From the NCBI RefSeq assembly GCF_024679245.1, contig NC_090175.1:47836653-47900652 (forward strand): a stretch of 64,000 nt of DNA. The letters are read 5' to 3'. The position numbers were made by a program, and so were the translations under genes. Positions 58,085-64,000 of this stretch are shown piece by piece; the first letter of the stretch is position 1, and each line of letters starts with the position of its first letter. The stretch is from Pseudorasbora parva (lineage: Eukaryota > Chordata > Actinopteri > Cypriniformes > Gobionidae). A model generated the notes under the pieces. It worked only from the letters and a program-made list of their open reading frames with translations, was not told the origin of the DNA and did no database searches.

Positions 58085-59269
58085 CATGTTCAGATATTCA
58101 TACAACAAAATATTCAGAGGCCCATTAATGCCGGCGGGGAGCAGTCAACTTTTTGTTTTTGTTTTTTTTGTTATGCTTGCGGGAAAGAGTTAAATAAGCA
58201 TTTGGCACTTTATTACCACTTTTCAAATGTTTTCTTACTTTTTATTTAAAATAAATGCTTCTCCAAGCTGAAACGATGATAAAAGGAAAGAAAAATACGT
58301 TTATAAAATACGGAATCAAATTCAGGTCAGTTGGGTCAAAAGCTAACACAACCCCCTTTAAAGGCCAGGACACACCAAGCCGACGGTCAGCCGTCGGTCG
58401 ATGTCAGGCTAGTTTGGGGCAATGGTCTGCTTCATGTTGAATCGGCGTTGGGCCGACGGTGAGAAAGAGAGAACTCTGATTGGCTGTTCAGCTTAGCCAA
58501 TGAGTCAATGCACCAGAATAAAAACGAAAGTGATGAAAGCAAGCAAAGAAGTCAAGACAGTACAGACAGAAAGCTGTTATAATTTAATGTCACCTTACAT
58601 GAGCAATCAATGTACGATACATAAAGAAATGACACATAAGCCGAATGGAATGAAGAAAGTGATCCGCATGATTGATATTCAAAATGGTAAGCAAGTGCTG
58701 CTTTGTTTATGGTTTGTATATCTTCAGTCCTAGTTTAGGTTTAGTGTAAATTAAAGTAGCATCTTAAGTTAACGTAAATAGCATCTGGCAGCAAGGCTTC
58801 AATAAACACTTTGATATAATACTCTATTCTAAAATGAAAAGGTTAGAAAATTGTTACCGCCATGGAAGAAAAAGATTTCGCAATAATTATTTTTTCCATG
58901 GTGGAAACAAGTTTCCATAAAAATGCATGATGATTAATCATATGCTACAATGACTTTGCTAATGTGTACAATTTTTTTTTTTTTTGAGGCCACTGTGTAC
59001 ATGGATGCATTTTCACTCACTTCCTCTTGCGCAGTAGGTCCTGTCCTCTGTCGTCCCACGATGCATCCTTTTGCTTGTCTTCAGACTCCTCTGCTATCGT
59101 AACAGAATCACTGCACTCCGAAGCTTTACATTTGGTAGACCTTCCTCCAAACCTCGGGATGAATTGGGACATCCTAAAAGCAAAGGTACAGTGGCTTATT
59201 AAAATCACTTATGACGCACAAACAATTCTCAAATCTCCAACAGAGCAAAAGATCAAATCACCTGCCCAT
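53119..59269 (-). CDS. cnga3: Cone-type cyclic-nucleotide-gated channel alpha subunit (about 665 aa)
   Basis: Alpha subunit of the cGMP-gated cation channel of photoreceptor outer segments. Exons in order on the minus strand: 59269-59262 (ATG then G-R), 59173-59021, 56140-56072, 55984-55817, 55726-55625, 54938-54832 and 54509-53119. All junctions are GT-AG and all phases close. The early exons read [10 protein letters not shown] and [15 protein letters not shown]1 falls in [20 protein letters not shown] and S2 in [42 protein letters not shown] and KDNLIDEE fit CNGA3 better than CNGA1 or CNGA2; which fish copy (a or b) cannot be told. The start is uncertain: ATG at 59269 (spliced exon) or the next ATG at 59172. 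Exon 59291-59262 opens in the same frame, and its upstream part is probably 5' UTR. The gene is convergent with cfap221. Confidence 0.9.
55817..55984 (-). CDS. cnga3: Lysine/glutamate/aspartate-rich repeat exon of the CNG channel
   Basis: The exon encodes about 56 residues almost wholly K, E and D, with repeated KKDEKKDE and KKDDKKDD units. Rod CNGA1 and mammalian CNGA3 have a comparable charged N-terminal stretch before S1. The DNA repeat unit is GATGAGAAGAAA-like, so unit number may vary between individuals. The plus-strand poly-Phe open frame over it is a shadow. Confidence 0.9.
56268..56283 (+). repeat. Poly-C tract
   Basis: A run of 16 C residues in a channel intron, simple sequence. 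Confidence 0.9.
56750..57780 (+). mobile_element. Decayed L2-type LINE, reverse transcriptase C-terminal half
   Basis: Reading across frames gives [16 protein letters not shown] (56800-56850), then a YAD-like catalytic block at 56910-56935 read as YADNL with a stop after it, [35 protein letters not shown] and [20 protein letters not shown] with ALHGLAPKY (57410-57495). This order is that of L2/CR1-clade reverse transcriptases. Stops and frameshifts make it a dead copy. It sits in an intron of the channel gene, in the opposite direction. Confidence 0.85.
58020..58083. repeat. (TA)n microsatellite
   Basis: About 64 bases of pure TA in the same channel intron. Confidence 0.95.
58360..58470. repeat. 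Transposon end fragment (GGCCAGGACACACCAAGCCG)
   Basis: GGCCAGGACACACCAAGCCG followed by ACGGTCAGCCGTCGG, a CG-rich stretch seen at the ends of common cyprinid DNA elements. The partner end was not found, so it is a fragment. Confidence 0.4.
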
Positions 59270-59291
59270 TAGTCCACGGGGTGGCTGATCA

Positions 59292-61378
59292 CTGCAAAAG
59301 AGACAAATACACGCAGAATGAATTATAGGGGCTTAATTTAATTCATTCAATGTGAGAATTGTTTTAAATGCAAAATAATGATTGGTTTGTCTGCAGTGTA
59401 TCCTCAGACCTTTCTCCTCTCTCGATCCATTCAACAGCGGGCTCAGGTGTGAAGGCAGATCTTTGTGAAGGGTATGACTGTTCTGTGCAGATTTTAGCCA
59501 TTTTCTCTACTGTTAGGCCATTCACTTCAGTTGGATCACATCTGGAGCATTTGTGTAATCACTCCTGTAAACTGAAATGCACTTTGATTAGTGAACATAC
59601 AGTATGTACTTCCACATGCAATTCATGAATACATGGTATTACAGCTAATTTCAGTTGGGTTGCTTTTTCCCATTGCAACCCTTGGACTATTTTTGTCTCC
59701 AAAAGATTAAAAATAAATCCTTGTTCTATTAAAGGAATGGACAGAAGGATAATGGATAGACATGCTAAACAGATGTAAGTGTCTGCTCTATAAATACACT
59801 GCAGCTTAAATGCCAAGTGGGATCAAGAGTGTTTTCCAGGAAGAGAAGCTGTTGGAGAGCCTGGAAAAGAGCCTGTGGTTCTGAACAGGTTTCTGATTGG
59901 CTGGGAGGTAAACATGCTACAACAGGGGATTCCCTTAGTCAGACATACAAGGATCAAACCTGCTTAAACTTGACAGAGAATTTTTTTTTTTTTAAGTTTT
60001 AACCTCTGAATATTTATTTGCAATGTGTGTAGCTATATTTATAGAAAAGGCCAATTTATAGACTTTTCTAATTTATAGAAAAGGCCAAATATCTTGCAGT
60101 TCCAACTTTTTTTAATGTACAATTGTGCAAAAAAAAACAACTGAATTGTGAGTTTATATCCTGCAATTCTAACTTTATAACTCTGAATTGCATTCAATAT
60201 TAAACAAGCTTCCATAGTAATCACTCGGCTACAGCTCCTCTCCTGGTTTTCCATTTCCCTCTCTGCTCTAGCTAGTAACATCAGAGAAACCCTGTTATGA
60301 GCAATACTGGAGCCAAGGAAAAAATGGACGCTCTGATTTCAGTAACCCGCACCAAGCTGCAGAAAAAAATCAGATACCACAGTGAAAACACAGATGCTTG
60401 GATGTGGATTGATACAAACAGCAGCTGTTTTCATCCATCTTTTTTAATGTGCATTTTGTGATATTGCATAAAAATCCGAACTGAATGGAAAAACGGATGC
60501 GCTCAATTAAGAGAATAATTAGATGTTCAACTTGAAGCAGGGCTGCACAGACCGATGGCTGTATGACATGTGATCAGAGAGCAGATGGCTCTGTTTGCTT
60601 TCAAATCGCTCTTTGGGCATGTCATTGGTGATGTTTTTCACCAATCCTGCGCAGAGCAGCTTCAAGTCGAGCACACCAAATTCCACGCATGCGTAAAAAA
60701 AGTCATCTGACTTTGCATGATGGGACGGCATAACTGGGCTAACCAGTAGAATGATCTCATTGTACAGAATCTGAAAATGTTGTTTTGGGCATTCTCAAAT
60801 GCCTGAGCCGTACTCTGCGTTCAAAGTGGTTTGGTATAATACCTGCCAGAACTGTGCATTCCCAAACACCAGGCTTACGCCTCCAAATGCAAAGATAACA
60901 TGGCCGTGTTTAATATGCTGCATTTCAGGCAGGTTTTTGAGTACGTAAGCTACGACTTCAAACCACCACTTACGTCTTTGTAGCGTTACAGACAAAGTCA
61001 CGGCAAACTACCTGAGCGGAAGGAATAGCGGTAGAGATGTAAACGAAGCATGCCGGACTGTATGGGGCTTAATTATGTTCATTTACAATCATTTCTATTG
61101 CAAAAGCTGCTTACTCCTTATTTGAGGAAAACTGAGGAGAAAAAAAAAACTACATTAGGCAAGAGAAGCCGTTATACCTTTTATTAATTTTTTTTTTTGT
61201 AAAATACAGTGTACGACTTTCATAAACACTGCATGGGGCTTACAGTGTTTTGTGGGCTATGTGACGTCAGAGCTCGTAACTAGGAGTAAATTGATCTAGT
61301 ACGAGTTCACGGGTGGAAGTCATGGTTTGACTGGTGTTTCAAGTGCACTTTCAACAGTAGAAGGTTGGAAAAACACGG
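59292..61378. other. Large upstream intron of the channel gene (3' part)
   Basis: Between the first coding exon and the candidate 5' exon. Apart from the repeats listed separately, I see no exon with matching phase. A minus-strand stretch at 59400-59460 looks exon-like (VEWIERGERSE in one frame) but lacks convincing splice sites. Confidence 0.4.
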
Positions 61379-61386
61379 GTTACGGG

Positions 61387-61764
61387 TAGGGTTGGGTATC
61401 TTTTTCTTCTTCTTTTTTTAACAATAGAGGGAATGCACTTGACGTCATCGTCAGCTGGAGCGACTGTGATTTGCATTATATAGACCCTTTTACTGTTTGT
61501 ATACAATGATGACGTAGCAACGTATGCGCGCATTTTGGCAACAAACTGTGGAGAGAATCAGCAGCATGTCAAGCTACGTGAGCGGATTAAGCAAAACCAA
61601 GGTGCCAAACCGATTTTTTCTAAAACGGTACCGGTGCCCAAACGGTGCCTGAACCGATATTTTTTACAGTCTATGGCTTGAACCGATACTTTTAATTTAA
61701 AAAAGAGTCCCAAAACAATGGTGGATGACAATAAAACTATAGAAGAGTTTTTATTGAAATAATG

Positions 61765-61812
<48 letters not shown>

Positions 61813-62425
61813 TATTTGAATTGAACAATTCATTAAAACTTTAAAGTATACTTAAATATATAAATATAAATAAATACAAAACACAACACAACAAACAAAT
61901 TTACACAGTAAAACCTAACCCAACTACAATAGGCCTAACACAAAATAACAGTTACAGTACTAATGACAGCAAAGTAGTCTGTATTCTTGGTATGCTACAA
62001 ACCAGCTTCAAGGTTAAGCGTTATTTTGCAGAAATATGCCCATATTCTCTGGCTAAATATTTGCATCATGTAGATTATATAGGTTTTATTTTCTTTTTTT
62101 CTTTTGTATTTAGAATATACACAAACTTGTTAACTATGTCATGAAATATCTGATATTCTGATTTACAAATATGTGTAAGTAAATGTGTGTTAGTTCTGTA
62201 ATGCCGGGATGTTATTTTGCGCCTCAGACAGTCGGGTCTGTCGATCAACTCGATTCAACTCTGCGTTACAATAGGCCTATGTGACGAGCGCCGAGCGCGT
62301 GTGTGTCTCTGACTCAACACCTGGCGAAACGTGACACCGAAATCTGCGTTCTGCTTCGGTCCGGTACAGTAGGCTATATACCGGTTATATAGGTAGCCTA
62401 CCGGTGCCGTGTTTCGGTACCAATA
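61387..62425. mobile_element. hAT-like element (TAGGGTTGGGTATC left end)
   Basis: Starts TAGGGTTGGGTATC, with CGGTACCGGTGCCC at 61625 mirrored near the right end by CCGGTGCCGTGTTTCGGTACC. Flanked by GTTACGGG (61379-61386) and GCTACGGG (62426-62433), an 8-base duplication with one mismatch. The interior holds (TAA)n at 61763-61810. The inverted ends are imperfect. Confidence 0.6.
61763..61810. repeat. (TAA)n microsatellite
   Basis: About 16 TAA units inside the hAT-like element. Confidence 0.95.
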
Positions 62426-62956
62426 GCTACGGGTTGCCTGGAATGCTGCATTAGTCTGCACGGTATGAGGCGTTGTCATTTATCTATAAACATACCAAAA
62501 AAACAACAACGTGGCTTCCATTTTTCTTAGAGATAATATAGTTTCGATCAGAAAGTTACGATTTTGATCTCTTCTACTCACTGGATGGAAATGGTGCTTT
62601 ATTATTCGCAAATATTGTATACCACATTTCGATTTTGCACATAAGTTGGTGAACAGCTATGAAACGTCTCAGTGTTTTTATTATAAAATACTATCGTATC
62701 ATATCATAGGCCATATATCATTTCAGTTAAAACACAGTGTTTGGGAATTCAAGCAATTAACTATAGCCTGTTGAAAATAGAAAGTAAAAAGAAAGTAACA
62801 ATAATACAAAATCTGAGTAATTTTAAGTAATATATACTTAATATTAGGATTATGGTTTGGTTGAGGGTTAGTTGGATGTAATTATGCATAATTTACAGTT
62901 ATTACAATAGTAACTACATGAAATATAACAGTGACAAAGTGTTACCGTTTCTTTAC

Positions 62957-63040
62957 CTGTAGCATTTGATGAGAAACTGCGCAACCTCCCTGTGCAAATT
63001 AATCCACAGGACTTTCTTCTTCACTTCAGTGACATCCTAT
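62957..63040 (-). other. cnga3: Candidate 5' untranslated exon of the channel gene
   Basis: On the minus strand, ATCAAATGCTACAG is followed by a strong donor GTAAAG (plus 62951-62956). The exon's 5' limit is open: it may be the first exon continuing upstream, or start after GGAATAG near 63037. TTAATCC at 62999-63005 is a CRX/OTX homeodomain core. An upstream CCAAT (63268-63272) and GC-rich CGCCCGG fit a promoter. Spliced to 59291 it would give a tiny upstream frame ATG-CTA-CAG-TGA. Ownership by cnga3 is inferred from position only. Confidence 0.35.
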
Positions 63041-63299
63041 TCCACAAAAACCTTCAGGTTCAGAGATATTCACATGTTTTGAATTGTACTGCAAAAAGAA
63101 ACCGCAAAGGCTGTGTCCTGTCGAAGTCAAAGTGAAGTAGTTCTCTGGTTGATGATGGCACAAAGCTTACTCTGCCTCTACACGCACCTGCCAAGAAAGG
63201 TGACAGTGTTAAGACTGCGCTCGCGGAGAACATTCATCTACTCCTCCCCACTCCACTCCACGCCCGGCCAATAATAGCATTGTCACTGAGAGTATGCCA

Positions 63300-64000
63300 A
63301 GACATTAGAGTAGAAAACACCTGAGTCTTAGGATAGCACATAGTAAGTAAATAAATAAATATGCTGTTTGAACAGCGTTATATGTTCATTGGAATACCTG
63401 TAAAGGCAATATACAAATGAAAAAAATAACAATATTTTAAACTGGCAGTTTATCATATTGCTAATAAGTCTTGTTGGGAACTATAAAAGATTTACATTAC
63501 ACAACATAAATAAATATGTAAACATTGTAATATTTGTATGTGTATGTATTAAATAGTTTGAATCTACTTCTCTTCTTCCTGGGTGATCTATAATGTTCCC
63601 TGGAAGCTAAACTAGTTAGTCGAACGTTAAACATTTTGAGTAGAGCTTATAATGCCAACTCAGCTTCAGTTAATGGACTTGGCCCAACACAAATTGTGGC
63701 TTGCTTTCAGATTCAGTAGCAAGATATCATGTTTCACTAATGATTTAGGTTAAATCATAAGTTTTGTTTCTTTCTTTTTTCTGTGTAGTTAATAAACTTC
63801 TGTTTAATCATCCTACAAAGATATCAACACATAATACTACCAATACAGTGTGTACACTCCCCTACACCCTCAAAATGGTTTGGGCCATAAACCTGCAAGC
63901 ATTCCTTTAGCAAACCTTGCATACTACTGTTTTACCATGGAAAGATCAGGTCCCAACCAATCCCCGGAATCTGCTTGGTTTAGGCAGGCTGTTTAACAGT
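63300..64000. other. Right flank
   Basis: AT-rich DNA with no recognisable exon, RNA gene or transposon end on either strand. Confidence 0.5.

Overview
This is vertebrate nuclear DNA, most probably from a cyprinid fish close to zebrafish. The genes have introns with GT-AG splice sites, the sequence is AT-rich, there are long (TA)n and (GT)n microsatellites, and the window is dense in the short DNA-transposon families typical of cyprinid genomes, such as elements ending in GGGATAGTTCACCC and hAT elements starting with AGGGCTGCACGAT. The species cannot be fixed from the sequence alone. No prokaryotic system, virus, CRISPR array or RNA gene was found.

Four protein-coding genes can be assembled exon by exon. 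(1) 1606-22290, plus strand: the 3' end of dystrophin (dmd), eight coding exons matching human exons 71-77 and 79, plus a candidate 26-base exon 78 at 20310-20335. (2) 26417-33424, plus: a complete seven-exon class II cytokine receptor of 403 residues. (3) 37017-50546, plus: a complete 24-exon cfap221 (PCDP1), a ciliary central-apparatus protein of 844 residues, with an RFX X-box-like site upstream. (4) 53119-59269, minus: a cone-type cyclic-nucleotide-gated channel alpha subunit (cnga3-like) of about 665 residues, convergent with cfap221. A candidate 5' untranslated exon lies near 62957-63040. All reading phases close across the proposed exons, which is the strongest internal check on the models.

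The genes do not form a pathway: muscle and retina membrane cytoskeleton, immune signalling, motile cilia, and cone phototransduction. What ties the window together is its mobile DNA. Introns and spacers hold hAT-like elements with target-site duplications, inverted-repeat MITEs nested inside one another, foldback palindromes, SINE-like pieces and a decayed L2-type LINE. No autonomous transposase reading frame survives.

Nearly all short open frames in the window are shadows of exons or translations of microsatellites and repeats. The most useful leads are the dystrophin exon 78 microexon with an in-frame stop, the unassigned cytokine receptor, the X-box at cfap221, the nested palindromes at 33931-34340 and 47151-47454, and the hAT insertion at 20581-21388 with an exact 8-base target duplication.
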